Shown here: positions 1 through 8,487 of the stretch, one piece after another
Numbering within the stretch: the first letter of the stretch is position 1
Layout: each line of letters begins with the position of its first letter
Assembly (NCBI RefSeq): GCF_002920575.1
Contig: NZ_PQSQ01000042.1
Span: 1 to 62,431 of the forward strand
Source of the DNA: Streptomyces sp. Ru73
Lineage (GTDB): Bacteria > Actinomycetota > Actinomycetes > Streptomycetales > Streptomycetaceae
Length of the DNA stretch: 62,431 nt
Reading direction: 5' to 3'
Made by a program: the position numbers and the translations under genes
The notes under the pieces: model-generated
What the model saw: only the letters and a program-made list of their open reading frames with translations
The model's database searches: none
Told to the model about the DNA's origin: nothing

Positions 1-254
1 GCACCGGCCCCTCCAGCACTCCCAGCAGCCCCGGACGTCTCGCCACCAGCGTCCCCGTCGCCGGAAGCCCCGCCCGCGGCCGCGGTGCCGCCGTCCTCCG
101 CCGACCGGGCCGCGCCGCCCGGCGCCGTCTCGTCCGCGCCGGTGCCCCCCGCGTCGGCCCCCGTGGCCGGCTGCGGGGCGTCGTCGCCCGCCGGAGCCGG
201 GGTTTCCGGGGCCTCGGCAGGGGCGGGGGCGCCGGTGGGGTGGTCGGTGTTCAC
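1..254 (-). CDS. Unknown protein, N-terminal part only (runs off the window edge)
   Basis: Reading leftward from a GTG at 254-252, the frame stays open to the window edge and encodes about 84 residues starting MNTDHPTGAPAP. The stretch is almost entirely Ala, Gly, Pro, Asp, Glu and Thr, so it looks like a disordered leader in front of a domain that lies outside the window. Its GTG overlaps the TGA of the aldo/keto reductase gene in a GTGA quartet (251-254), which argues for translational coupling and for a real gene. No function can be assigned from this piece. Confidence 0.6.
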   Translation of the reverse strand, partial: MNTDHPTGAPAPAEAPETPAPAGDDAPQPATGADAGGTGADETAPGGAARSAEDGGTAAAGGASGDGDAGGETSGAAGSAGGAG

Positions 255-1234
255 AGGGTGCTCCAGTCGTGGTCGGGGTAGCGGTGCACGGGCGCGGAGA
301 CGTCGTCCAGTGCACGCCGGATCTCGTCAGGAAGACTAAGGGTCTCCACTGACAATGCCGCCCTGAGCTGCTGCGCAGTGCGTGCGCCGAGGAGCGGAGC
401 GGTCACTCCCGGGCGGTCGCGGAGCCAGCACAGGGCGACCTGGAGCGGGGTCACGGCGAGGCCGTCGGCGGCCGTGGCGACCGCGTCGACGATCCGGCCG
501 GCCGCCTCGTCCAGATACGGCGCCACGAAGGGCGCCAGGTGCTCGGACGCGCCGCGCGAGTCGGGCGGCGTGGCGTGCCGGTACTTGCCCGTGAGGACGC
601 CGCGGCCGAGAGGGGAGGAGGGCAGCAGGCCCAGCCCGAGGTCGCGGGCAGCGGGCAGCACCTCGCGCTCCACGCCGCGCTGGAGGAGGGAGTACTCCAT
701 CTGCGCGCTGGCCAGCCGGGCGCGCACGGTCGGCGCGGCCAGCTGCCAGGTGGCGGCCTTGGCGAGCTGCCAGCCGGAGAAGTTCGCGACGCCGACGTAC
801 CGCGCGCGGCCGCTGCTGACGGCGATGTCGAGGGCCTGGAGCGTCTCCTCCAGCGGGGTGTGCGGGTCGAAGGCGTGCACCTGCCACAGGTCGACGTAGT
901 CGGTGCCGAGGCGCTCCAGGGAGTCGTCGAGCGCCGCGAGGAGGTGGCGGCGGGAGCCGTCGACCCGGCGGTCGGCCTCCAGGACGCTGCCGGCCTTGGT
1001 GGCGATGACCAGATCCCGGCGGGGCACCATGCCCTCCACGAGCCGGCCCAGGAGGTACTCGGCGCCGCCGTCGGCATAGACGTCGGCGGTGTCCACGAGC
1101 GTGCCGCCCGCCTCCCAGAAGGTCTTCAACTGGTCGGCGGCGTCGCGGTCGTCCGTATCGCGCGCCCAGGTCAGCGTGCCCAGGCCGAGACGGGACACGC
1201 GCAGGCCGGTGCGGCCGAGGTGCCTTTGCTCCAT
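251..1234 (-). CDS. Aldo/keto reductase
   Basis: The product is 327 residues, the normal size for an NAD(P)H-dependent aldo/keto reductase with a TIM-barrel fold. The start chosen is the ATG at 1234 (MEQRHLGRTGLRVS), which aligns with the usual beginning of the family; upstream in-frame starts would add an unlikely leader. Visible catalytic elements are the Asp-Tyr pair in DTADVYADG, the Lys in VIATKAG and the His in LWQVHAFD. The C-terminal region has the usual barrel-closing pattern (TPLLGARTAQQL). The stop overlaps the start of the next leftward gene by four bases, so the two are probably co-transcribed. Substrate is not predictable. Confidence 0.92.
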   Translation of the reverse strand: MEQRHLGRTGLRVSRLGLGTLTWARDTDDRDAADQLKTFWEAGGTLVDTADVYADGGAEYLLGRLVEGMVPRRDLVIATKAGSVLEADRRVDGSRRHLLAALDDSLERLGTDYVDLWQVHAFDPHTPLEETLQALDIAVSSGRARYVGVANFSGWQLAKAATWQLAAPTVRARLASAQMEYSLLQRGVEREVLPAARDLGLGLLPSSPLGRGVLTGKYRHATPPDSRGASEHLAPFVAPYLDEAAGRIVDAVATAADGLAVTPLQVALCWLRDRPGVTAPLLGARTAQQLRAALSVETLSLPDEIRRALDDVSAPVHRYPDHDWSTL

Positions 1235-1467
1235 GGGCCCTGAGGTTACTGGCCCGTCCCGGACTTGCGGGGACCTGTGGACAACGCCCGGCACGGCGGC
1301 GGCCGGGCCATCCCTTACGCCGTGCGGGGGCGCCGCGTTACAGTCCCCGCACGACGTCGTTACCGACGAGTAAGACGCTGTGTCATGCCAGGGATCCGGC
1401 GCTCTTGTGGGGCGGACGGCGAAGATCGAACATGGCGAGTGATCGTCATCGATGTGAGGGGAGCCGC

Positions 1468-2523
1468 ATGAAGCTCGGGATCAACCTCGGTTACTGGGGT
1501 GCCGGCATGGACGGGGACAACCTCGCCGTCGCGCAGGAGGCCGACCGGCTCGGCTACGCGGTCTGCTGGGCGGCGGAGGCGTACGGCTCGGACGGGCCGA
1601 CCGTGCTGTCCTGGGTGGCCGCGCAGACCGAGCGGATCGACGTCGGCTCGGCGATCTTCCAGATCCCGGCCCGCACCCCCGCCATGACCGCGATGACCGC
1701 CGCCACCCTGGACTCCCTCTCCGACGGCCGCTTCCGGCTCGGCCTCGGCGTCTCGGGCCCGCAGGTCTCCGAAGGCTGGTACGGCGTCAAGTTCGACAAG
1801 CCGCTGGCGCGCACCCGCGAGTACGTGGAGATCGTCCGGAAGGCGATGGCGCGTGAGCGGCTGTCCTACGAGGGCGAGCACTGGACGCTGCCGCTCCCCG
1901 GTGGTCCGGGCAAGCCGATCAAGCTGACGGTGCACCCCAAGCGCGAGCGCATTCCGCTGTACATCGCGGCGATCGGGCCGAAGAACCTGGAGCAGACCGG
2001 CGAGATCGCCGACGGCGCGCTGCTGATCTTCCCCGCCGCCGAGCACCTCCAGGACACCGCGATCTCGCACCTGCGCGCGGGCCGGGAGAAGGCCGGGCTG
2101 ACCATGGAGGGCTTCGACGTCTGCCCGACGCTTCCGATCGCGGTGGGCGAGGACAAGGACGTACGCACGCTCGCCGACGCCTTCCGCCCGTACACCGCGC
2201 TCTACGTGGGCGGCATGGGCAGCCGGAAGCAGAACTTCTACAACCGGCTCGCGCAGCGGATGGGCTACGGGGAGGCGGCGGCCGAGATCCAGGAGAAGTA
2301 CCTGGCGGGCGAGAAGGACGCCGCTGCGGCCGCCGTCCCGCACGAGCTCATCGACTCCACCACCCTGCTCGGCTCGGTGGAGCGGATCGCGGACCGCATG
2401 CAGGCGTACGCGGCGGCCGGGGTGACGACGCTGACGCTGTCCCCGGCGGGCTTCACGCTGGAGGAGCGGATCGCCGCGCTGCGGGCGGGCACCGAGGCGC
2501 TGGAGCGGGCCGGACTGGCCTGA
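1468..2523 (+). CDS. LLM-class F420-dependent oxidoreductase
   Basis: The 351-residue product starts MKLGINLGYWGAG and belongs to the luciferase-like monooxygenase fold, in the group predicted to use coenzyme F420 (it resembles the Rv3520c-like subgroup). Typical signatures are the early GxNLGYW strand, the AEAYGSD segment and RFRLGLGVSGPQVSEGWYG, followed by the long helix-rich half. The ATG at 1468 is chosen because a GAGGGGAG ribosome site lies just upstream at 1456-1463; the open frame before it has no family similarity. The gene stands alone, with two strong hairpins after its stop. F420 dependence rests on the family only, and the substrate is unknown. Confidence 0.9.
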   Translation: MKLGINLGYWGAGMDGDNLAVAQEADRLGYAVCWAAEAYGSDGPTVLSWVAAQTERIDVGSAIFQIPARTPAMTAMTAATLDSLSDGRFRLGLGVSGPQVSEGWYGVKFDKPLARTREYVEIVRKAMARERLSYEGEHWTLPLPGGPGKPIKLTVHPKRERIPLYIAAIGPKNLEQTGEIADGALLIFPAAEHLQDTAISHLRAGREKAGLTMEGFDVCPTLPIAVGEDKDVRTLADAFRPYTALYVGGMGSRKQNFYNRLAQRMGYGEAAAEIQEKYLAGEKDAAAAAVPHELIDSTTLLGSVERIADRMQAYAAAGVTTLTLSPAGFTLEERIAALRAGTEALERAGLA

Positions 2524-2556
2524 GGGACGGCCCGAGGGCCGGACTGGTCCGAGGGG

Positions 2557-2647
2557 CGGTCCGGGGCCGGACCGGCCGGACACCGGCAACGGCACCCGCC
2601 GGCGGCGGGGAGGCGGCCCTGGGGGCGGGGAAGTGGCCCCCAGGGCC
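2557..2647 (+). terminator. Two successive hairpins after the LLM oxidoreductase gene
   Basis: The 342-base gap between 2524 and 2865 begins with a 7-bp perfect stem (2557-2563 with 2568-2574), followed by a 12-bp perfect stem (2615-2626 with 2636-2647). Neither has a clear T tract, which is normal for Streptomyces terminators. The rest of the gap holds no credible gene. It ends with a weak promoter-like TTGACT (2812-2817) and the ribosome site of the ferritin-like gene. Confidence 0.6.
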
Positions 2648-2865
2648 GGACGACTGCGGCCGTGGTGGGGGCTCGGGGGTCTTCCCCGCCACGGCCGTCA
2701 CACAGCACAACGCGCCGACGCCCGGGGTGGTTACGCCCCGCACAGGGGGCTCCGGTCCATCGTTCGGAGGAGTTCGCCGGGCTCCGTGTTGCCGCGGACC
2801 CGGCACCGCACTTGACTTTTCCTTTGCGGGTGTCCTGTTCGAGGTGGAGTCATGGAGGTCCGTCG

Positions 2866-3654
2866 ATGCTCACGGCGAAGAGTCTCTTCCAGGAGATCCT
2901 GGACCACGACGAATCCTTCCGGCTGTTCTGCTCCATCGCCGCGAGCGGTGAGACCCAGGGCGGCTGGGAGAACGGGCGGATCGCCGCGCTGGTCCCGGAG
3001 AGCCAGCGGGCCATGGCCCGCAAGATCGCCCGGCACGGCGCTGACGAGGAGAAGCACGGCCGGATCTTCAACGCCCTGCTGCGGCGGCGCGGGCTCCAGG
3101 CCGTCGCGGTACCGGCCGCGGCCGACTACACCATGCTCCTGGAGCGGCGCGGCATCGGGCTGGCGCACGAGAAGCTGCAGCGCGACGAGCCGCTGACGGA
3201 GACGGACATCGTCGCCTACCTGGCGCACAGCCGGATCACCGAGGAGCGGGCAGCGGCGCAGATGGGACTGCTGCAGAAACACTTCGGCGACCACCCGGAG
3301 GTCGGCAAGGCGGTCCGGATGATCGCCAGGGACGAGGACAACCACCTGGCCTACTGCCACGAGGAGCTGCTGCGGCTCTCCGGCGCCGGGTATGCCGAGG
3401 AGATCCGGCGGGCCCTGCGCGAGGGCGTACAGGCCGAGATCGCCGTCCACCGCGACGTCAGCCTCGCGGTCATGGAGCGGATGGGCCACATCCTGCGCTG
3501 GCCCCGCGCCAAGCGGGCGCTGCTCACGGCCGGCATCCACGCCCTGTACGCCTACGAGCAGGCGTACGGCTGGCGGCGCATGGTCAGCCTGCGGATGCCG
3601 GAGCGGCGGGACGCGCTGGGCGGCCCGGCCCCCGCGGCACCCGAATTCGCCTGA
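2866..3654 (+). CDS. Ferritin-like / rubrerythrin-type diiron protein
   Basis: The product is 262 residues and starts MLTAKSLFQEILDHDESF; the ATG is preceded by GGAGG at 2854-2858. It is all-helical with paired metal-ligand motifs: E-x-x-H in ADEEKHGRIFNALL and ARDEDNHLAYCHEEL, as expected of a ferritin-like four-helix bundle that binds two irons. A further Glu-rich helix (HSRITEERAAAQMGLL) could supply bridging carboxylates. The function of this actinobacterial group is unknown; iron or peroxide chemistry is an inference from the fold. It lies alone, convergent with the CorA gene. Confidence 0.75.
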   Translation: MLTAKSLFQEILDHDESFRLFCSIAASGETQGGWENGRIAALVPESQRAMARKIARHGADEEKHGRIFNALLRRRGLQAVAVPAAADYTMLLERRGIGLAHEKLQRDEPLTETDIVAYLAHSRITEERAAAQMGLLQKHFGDHPEVGKAVRMIARDEDNHLAYCHEELLRLSGAGYAEEIRRALREGVQAEIAVHRDVSLAVMERMGHILRWPRAKRALLTAGIHALYAYEQAYGWRRMVSLRMPERRDALGGPAPAAPEFA

Positions 3655-3720
3655 CGGCTCGGGGCGGCGCCAGGGAGGCGCCTGGGAAGCCCGGCCCGCG
3701 GTGCCGGAACCGGCCGGCCC

Positions 3721-4734
3721 CTACAGCCACCCGCGCCGCTTGAAGAGCTGGTACAGCCACAGTTCGAGGCCGGCCATGACCAGCAGGCACGCCGGATAGC
3801 CGAAGGTCCACCTCAGCTCGGGCATGTGCTCGAAGTTCATGCCGTACACGCCCGCGACCATGGTCGGCACGGCGGCCAGCGCCGCCCACGCCGAGATCTT
3901 GCGCATGTCGTCGTTCTGCCGCACGCCCATCTGCGCGAGGTGCGCCGAGAGGATGTCCGACAGCAGCCGGTCCATGCCCTCCACGGACTCGTTCGCCCGC
4001 GTCAGGTGGTCGTCCACGTCGCGGAAGAAAGGGCGCGCGCCGTCGTGCACAAACGGTACGCCGGGGTTCCGCAGCCGCGCCATCGGCTCGGCGAGCGGCC
4101 CCGTGGCCCGCCGGAACTCCAGCACCTCCCGCTTGAAGTTGTAGATCGCCTGTGCGGTGTTCCGGCTGCCGCGGCCGGCCCGGCCCCCTTCGGAGGACAC
4201 CGGCGCGAACACCTCGGCCTCCAACTCCTCCAGGTCCAGCTGGAGTTCGGCGGCCACGTCGATGTAGTGGTCGACGACCGCGTCGCTGACCGCGTACAGC
4301 ACCGCCGTCGGGCCCTGCTCCAGGACCTCGGGCTCGTGCTCCAGGCGGCGGCGCACGGCCGCCAGCGGGCTGCCCTCGCCGTGCCGCACCGTCACCACGA
4401 AGCAGTCGCCGATGAAGAGCATCAGCTCGCCCGAGCTGACGCTGTCCGCCTCGTCGTCGTACTCGATCGGCTTCAGGACCATGAACAGCGAGTCGTCGTA
4501 CACCTCCAGCTTCGGCCGCTGATGCGCCTTGAGCGCGTCCTCCACGGCCAGCGGATGCAGCCCGAACTCCTCGCTGACCTGCTCGAACTCCTCCTCGGTC
4601 GGCTCATGCATACCGAGCCACAGGAAGGAGTGCCCCTCCGCGCGGGCCTCCTCGAGCGCGGTGGAGTAGTCCGCCGGCTTCTCGATCCGCCGGCCGTTCC
4701 GGTAGATGGCACAATCCACGATCACACCGGGCAT
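3721..4734 (-). CDS. corA: CorA-family magnesium/cobalt transporter
   Basis: The 337-residue product (start MPGVIVDCAIYRNG at 4734) has the CorA layout: a large cytoplasmic alpha/beta N-terminal domain, a long helix, and two C-terminal transmembrane helices. The signature YGMN lies in VYGMNFEHMPELRW near residue 295 and forms the selectivity loop. The final residues after the last membrane segment are basic (KRRGWL). The gene is divergent from the histidine phosphatase gene (83-base gap). Mg2+ is the usual substrate; Co2+ or Ni2+ transport is possible for the family. Confidence 0.93.
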   Translation of the reverse strand: MPGVIVDCAIYRNGRRIEKPADYSTALEEARAEGHSFLWLGMHEPTEEEFEQVSEEFGLHPLAVEDALKAHQRPKLEVYDDSLFMVLKPIEYDDEADSVSSGELMLFIGDCFVVTVRHGEGSPLAAVRRRLEHEPEVLEQGPTAVLYAVSDAVVDHYIDVAAELQLDLEELEAEVFAPVSSEGGRAGRGSRNTAQAIYNFKREVLEFRRATGPLAEPMARLRNPGVPFVHDGARPFFRDVDDHLTRANESVEGMDRLLSDILSAHLAQMGVRQNDDMRKISAWAALAAVPTMVAGVYGMNFEHMPELRWTFGYPACLLVMAGLELWLYQLFKRRGWL

Positions 4735-4804
4735 TCTCGCTGCCTGCGGCCACTCCTGCCAGGGCGGCCGGCGGACGGCCCGCGCTCCGCTCCCGGCCGG
4801 GACG

Positions 4805-4810
4805 TAGGGT
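4805..4810 (+). promoter_or_regulatory. -10 element for a leaderless histidine phosphatase transcript
   Basis: TAGGGT lies seven bases before the ATG at 4818, and no ribosome binding site is present between them. This TANNNT-to-start spacing is typical of leaderless transcripts in Streptomyces. Confidence 0.5.
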
Positions 4811-4817
4811 GGTCGCC

Positions 4818-5516
4818 ATGCCCACGCTGATCCTCGTACGGCACGGCCGCTCCACCGCCAACAACTCCGGCGTCCTCGCGGGGCGCACGCCCGGCGTCTC
4901 CCTGGACGAGCGGGGCGCCGCACAGGCCGCAGCGCTGCCCGGCCGGCTCGCCGCCGTGCCGCTCGCCGCAGCCGTGTGCAGCCCGCTCCAGCGCTGCCGG
5001 GAGACGCTGGCCCCGCTGCTCGCGGCGCGCCCGGACCTGCCGCTGCACACCGAGGACGGCATCAACGAGTGCGACTACGGCGACTGGTCGGGCCGCAAGC
5101 TCGCCGAGCTGGCCGACGAGCCGCTGATGAACACCGTGCAGCAGCACCCCTCCGCCGCCGGCTTCCCCGGCGGCGAGACGATGCGCACCATGCAGAACCG
5201 CGCCGTGGACGCGGTCAGGGCCTGGAACGCCCGCATCGAGGAGCAGCACGGGCCCGAGGCGGTGTACCTGATGTGCTCGCACGGCGACATCATCAAGTCG
5301 CTCGTCGCCGACGCGCTCGGCATGCACCTGGACCTCTTCCAGCGGGTGTCCGTCGAGCCCTGCTCGGTCACGGCGATCCGCTACACGCCGCTGCGCCCGT
5401 ACCTGATCCGGCTCGGCGACACCGGCGACTTCGGCTCGCTGGCCCCCAAGGAGGACGGCTCCGGCGCCGCCGCCGAGCGCGACGCGACGATCGGCGGTGG
5501 CGCGGGAGCGACGTGA
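4818..5516 (+). CDS. Histidine phosphatase superfamily protein (MSMEG_4193-like)
   Basis: This 232-residue protein starts MPTLILVRHGRSTAN, with the phospho-acceptor His in the RHG motif at the N-terminus and the second catalytic His in YLMCSHGDIIKSL. It belongs to the phosphoglycerate mutase-like superfamily, in a group that in actinobacteria sits with DUF3090, the SCO1664-like kinase-fold protein and mshC. That same order follows here: DUF3090 starts 104 bases downstream. The C-terminal 30 residues are probably disordered. The substrate is unknown; the conserved pairing with a kinase-fold protein suggests a shared metabolite or protein phosphate cycle (inference). Confidence 0.85.
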   Translation: MPTLILVRHGRSTANNSGVLAGRTPGVSLDERGAAQAAALPGRLAAVPLAAAVCSPLQRCRETLAPLLAARPDLPLHTEDGINECDYGDWSGRKLAELADEPLMNTVQQHPSAAGFPGGETMRTMQNRAVDAVRAWNARIEEQHGPEAVYLMCSHGDIIKSLVADALGMHLDLFQRVSVEPCSVTAIRYTPLRPYLIRLGDTGDFGSLAPKEDGSGAAAERDATIGGGAGAT

Positions 5517-5529
5517 TCAGATGGCGCAG

Positions 5530-5535
5530 TAGGGT
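5530..5535 (+). promoter_or_regulatory. Possible -10 element upstream of the DUF3090 gene
   Basis: TAGGGT lies 86 bases before the TTG start of the DUF3090 gene and just after the stop of the phosphatase gene. It would allow separate transcription of the DUF3090-kinase-mshC run. No convincing -35 is visible. Confidence 0.3.
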
Positions 5536-5620
5536 GGTGCGACGGCGCTGCCCGCCACGCCACCTGTGATCCCGTTCCCGTGACCACAGATCCCCGCAGT
5601 CGAGCAATCGGAGCAGGACC

Positions 5621-6211
5621 TTGTCCCGTCAGGTGTTCTTCTACGACGCGCCGGACCGCTTCGTGGCCGGCACGGTCGGGCTGCCTGGCCGCCGCAGTTT
5701 CTATCTCCAGGCCAGCGCGGCCGGCCGCACCACCAGCGTCGCCCTGGAGAAGACCCAGGTCGCCGCACTCGCCGAGCGCATGGACGAGCTGCTGGACGAG
5801 GTGGTGCGCCGCAGCGGGGGCAACGCCCCGGTGCCGGCCGTCGCCCCGTCCGAGATCGACGACACGGCACCGCTGGAGAGCCCGGTGGAGGAGGAGTTCC
5901 GCGTCGGCACCATGGCGCTGGCCTGGGACGGCGACGAGGAGCGCATGATCGTCGAGGCGCAGGCGCTGGTCGAGCTGGACGCCGACAACGACGAGGACCT
6001 CGCCGAGGCCGAGGAGCGGCTGCTCCAGGACGACGAGAACGGCCCCCCGATGCTCCGCGTCCGGCTCACCGGCACCATGGCCCGCGCCTTCGCCAAGCGC
6101 GCCCTGGAAGTCGTGAACGCCGGGCGCCCGCCGTGCCCGCTGTGCAGCCTGCCGCTCGACCCGGAGGGACACGTATGTCCGCGCCAGAACGGATACCGGC
6201 GGGACGCCTGA
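5621..6211 (+). CDS. DUF3090 family protein with C-terminal zinc-ribbon-like cysteines
   Basis: The 196-residue product starts MSRQVFFYDAPDRFVAG from a TTG, with AGGA six bases earlier. Most of the protein is a mixed alpha/beta domain with an acidic middle. The C-terminus carries a CPLC pair and a later Cys (GHVCPRQNG), so it may bind a metal. The family is confined to actinobacteria and has no known biochemical role. The last 37 bases overlap the next gene in another frame, indicating tight coupling with the kinase-fold gene. Confidence 0.85.
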   Translation: MSRQVFFYDAPDRFVAGTVGLPGRRSFYLQASAAGRTTSVALEKTQVAALAERMDELLDEVVRRSGGNAPVPAVAPSEIDDTAPLESPVEEEFRVGTMALAWDGDEERMIVEAQALVELDADNDEDLAEAEERLLQDDENGPPMLRVRLTGTMARAFAKRALEVVNAGRPPCPLCSLPLDPEGHVCPRQNGYRRDA

Positions 6212-7011
6212 CGCCCGCCGAGCTCGAGAAGCACCTCGAGCACGGCGAGCTGACCGTCCTGGGCCGGGTCCGCGAGGCGTCCAACGCCGTCCTGTACTGC
6301 TCCGTGACGTACGAGGACCGGACCGCCCACTGCGTGTACAAGCCGGTCGCGGGGGAGCGCCCGCTGTGGGACTTCCCCGACGGCACCCTCGCCCAGCGCG
6401 AGGTCGCCGCGTACGAGGTCTCCCGCGCCACCGGCTGGGACCTGATCCCGCCCACGGTGCTGCGCGACGGCCCGTACGGGCGCGGCATGGTCCAGGAGTG
6501 GATCGAGGCGTCCGGCGAGGGCGACAGCCCCGAGCTGCTGGCCCTGGTCGAGGAGGAGGAGCCGGGACCCGGCTGGAAGGCGGTCGGCTTCGCCGAGGTC
6601 GGCGAGGGGCGTACCGCGCTCCTGGTGCACGCCGACGACCCGCGGCTGCGCCGGCTCGCCGTCCTCGACGCGGTGATCAACAACGGTGACCGCAAGGGCG
6701 GCCACCTGCTGCCCACCGCCGACGGGCACGTCCATGCGATCGACCACGGGGTGACCTTCCACGTCGAGGACCGGCTGCGCACCCTCCTGTGGGGCTGGGC
6801 CGGCGAACCGCTGACCGAGGAGGCCGTCGCCGCGCTGGAGCGGCTGGCAGCGGAGACCGCCGACGGGCAGCCGCTCGCCGCCCGACTGGCCGAATGTCTC
6901 ACCGGGGACGAGATCACCGCACTGCGCGAGCGGATCGCCGCGATGCTCCGCTCCGGCGTGCACCCGCAGCCCAGCGGCGAGTGGCCGCCGATCCCGTGGC
7001 CCCCGATCTGA
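6175..7011 (+). CDS. SCO1664-family protein with PI3/PI4-kinase-like fold
   Basis: The 278-residue product starts MSAPERIPAGRLTPAE at an ATG preceded by GGAGGG (6163-6168), inside the end of the DUF3090 gene. The N-terminal half has the nucleotide-binding pattern HCVYKPVAGERPLWDF. The C-terminal half has the kinase-like catalytic loop DAVINNGDRKGGHLL followed by AIDHGVTF, equivalent to the D-x-x-x-x-N and D-H/F-G residues of PI3/PI4-kinase-like and HipA-like enzymes. A catalytic role is therefore likely, but the substrate is unknown. Its position between a histidine phosphatase and mshC is conserved in actinobacteria. Confidence 0.85.
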   Translation: MSAPERIPAGRLTPAELEKHLEHGELTVLGRVREASNAVLYCSVTYEDRTAHCVYKPVAGERPLWDFPDGTLAQREVAAYEVSRATGWDLIPPTVLRDGPYGRGMVQEWIEASGEGDSPELLALVEEEEPGPGWKAVGFAEVGEGRTALLVHADDPRLRRLAVLDAVINNGDRKGGHLLPTADGHVHAIDHGVTFHVEDRLRTLLWGWAGEPLTEEAVAALERLAAETADGQPLAARLAECLTGDEITALRERIAAMLRSGVHPQPSGEWPPIPWPPI

Positions 7012-7121
7012 CCCGTACGGCACGGTGAGGCACACCCGCGCCGAAGACGCAAGACCGCCTATCAGGCCAAGACCCACACTCCGGTTCGTATCCGGAACCT
7101 GCGTCCGGTTACGCTCATGGC

Positions 7122-8351
7122 ATGCATGCATGGCCCGCTTCTGAGGTCCCCGCCCTGCCCGGCCAGGGCCGCGACCTGAGGATCCACGACACCGCGACCG
7201 GCGGACGGGTGACCCTCGCCCCCGGTCCCGTCGCCCGTCTCTACGTCTGCGGCATCACGCCGTACGACGCGACCCACATGGGTCACGCGGCGACCTACAA
7301 CGCGTTCGACCTCGTGCAGCGCGTGTGGCTCGACACGAAGCGGCAGGTCCACTACGTACAGAACGTCACCGATGTCGACGATCCGCTGCTGGAGCGGGCC
7401 GTGGCCACCGGCGACGACTGGACCGCGCTCGCCGAGCGGGAGACCGCGCTCTTCCGCGAGGACATGACCGCCCTGCGGATGCTGCCGCCGCAGCACTACA
7501 TCGGCGCCGTGGAGGCCATACCGGGCATCGTGCCGCTGGTGGAGCGGCTCCGGGACTCCGGTGCCGCGTACGAGCTCGAAGGCGACATCTACTTCTCCGT
7601 CGAGTCCGACCCGCACTTCGGCGGGGTCTCGAACCTGGACGCCGAGGCGATGCGGCTGCTCTCCGCCGAGCGCGGCGGCGACCCGGAGCGCCCGGGCAAG
7701 AAGAACCCGCTGGACCCGATGCTGTGGATGGCGGCCCGCGACGGCGAGCCCAGCTGGGACGGCGGCTCGCTCGGCCGGGGCCGCCCCGGCTGGCACATCG
7801 AGTGCGTCGCCATCGCCCTGGACCACCTGGGCATGGGCTTCGACGTGCAGGGCGGCGGCTCGGACCTGGCGTTCCCGCACCACGAGATGGGCGCCTCGCA
7901 CGCCCAGGCGCTGACCGGCGAGCACCCGTTCGCCAAGGCGTACGTGCACGCCGGCATGGTGGCCCTGGACGGCGAGAAGATGTCCAAGTCCAAGGGCAAC
8001 CTGGTCTTCGTCTCCAAGGTGCGCCGGGCCGGCACCGACCCGGCCGCCATCCGGCTCGCCCTGCTGGCCCACCACTACCGCGCGGACTGGGAGTGGACCG
8101 ACCAGGTCCTGCAGGACGCGGTGGACCGGCTCGCCCGCTGGCGCGCCGCGGTCTCCCGCCCGGACGGCCCGCCCGCCGAGGCGCTCCTGGAGGAGCTGCG
8201 CGAGGCGCTCGCCGACGACCTGGACTCGCCGGCCGCGCTCGCCGCCGTCGACCGCTGGGCCGCGAAGCAGCAGGCCGAGGGCGGCACCGACGAGGGCGCG
8301 CCGGGCCTGGTGTCCCGGGCCGTGGACGCGCTGCTCGGCGTGGCGCTGTGA
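7122..8351 (+). CDS. mshC: L-cysteine:1D-myo-inositol 2-amino-2-deoxy-alpha-D-glucopyranoside ligase (MshC)
   Basis: This is the ATP-dependent ligase that joins cysteine to GlcN-inositol in mycothiol synthesis. The 409-residue protein resembles a shortened cysteinyl-tRNA synthetase: zinc ligand Cys43 in YVCGITPYDATHMGHA, which also carries the HIGH-type motif, the GWHIECVA zinc site, and the KMSKS loop GEKMSKSKGNL. It lacks the anticodon-binding C-terminus of true CysRS. The start at 7122 fits the family N-terminus (MHAW...PALPGQG). A -10-like TACGCT at 7110-7115 six bases upstream, without a ribosome site, suggests a leaderless transcript. A strong terminator follows. Confidence 0.96.
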   Translation: MHAWPASEVPALPGQGRDLRIHDTATGGRVTLAPGPVARLYVCGITPYDATHMGHAATYNAFDLVQRVWLDTKRQVHYVQNVTDVDDPLLERAVATGDDWTALAERETALFREDMTALRMLPPQHYIGAVEAIPGIVPLVERLRDSGAAYELEGDIYFSVESDPHFGGVSNLDAEAMRLLSAERGGDPERPGKKNPLDPMLWMAARDGEPSWDGGSLGRGRPGWHIECVAIALDHLGMGFDVQGGGSDLAFPHHEMGASHAQALTGEHPFAKAYVHAGMVALDGEKMSKSKGNLVFVSKVRRAGTDPAAIRLALLAHHYRADWEWTDQVLQDAVDRLARWRAAVSRPDGPPAEALLEELREALADDLDSPAALAAVDRWAAKQQAEGGTDEGAPGLVSRAVDALLGVAL

Positions 8352-8376
8352 CCCGCTGACCGCACACACATGTAAC

Positions 8377-8410
8377 GGGGCGCTTCCTCCGAGGAGGAAG
8401 CGCCCCTTTC
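8377..8410 (+). terminator. Strong hairpin with T-rich tail after mshC
   Basis: A perfect 13-bp stem (8377-8389 with 8394-8406) with a four-base loop is followed by TTTCTC. It separates mshC from the convergent Q-rich gene. Confidence 0.85.
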
Positions 8411-8487
8411 TCGCTCACCCGCGGGTCACCGGCACCGGTTCAGCCGATGACCGCCCGGTGGCGTGCCGCCGTGGCGTCCGGGCTGCG

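Noticed and set aside
7122..8351. A second cysteinyl-tRNA synthetase
   Set aside because: The protein is too short, lacks the anticodon-binding part and has the MshC N-terminus.
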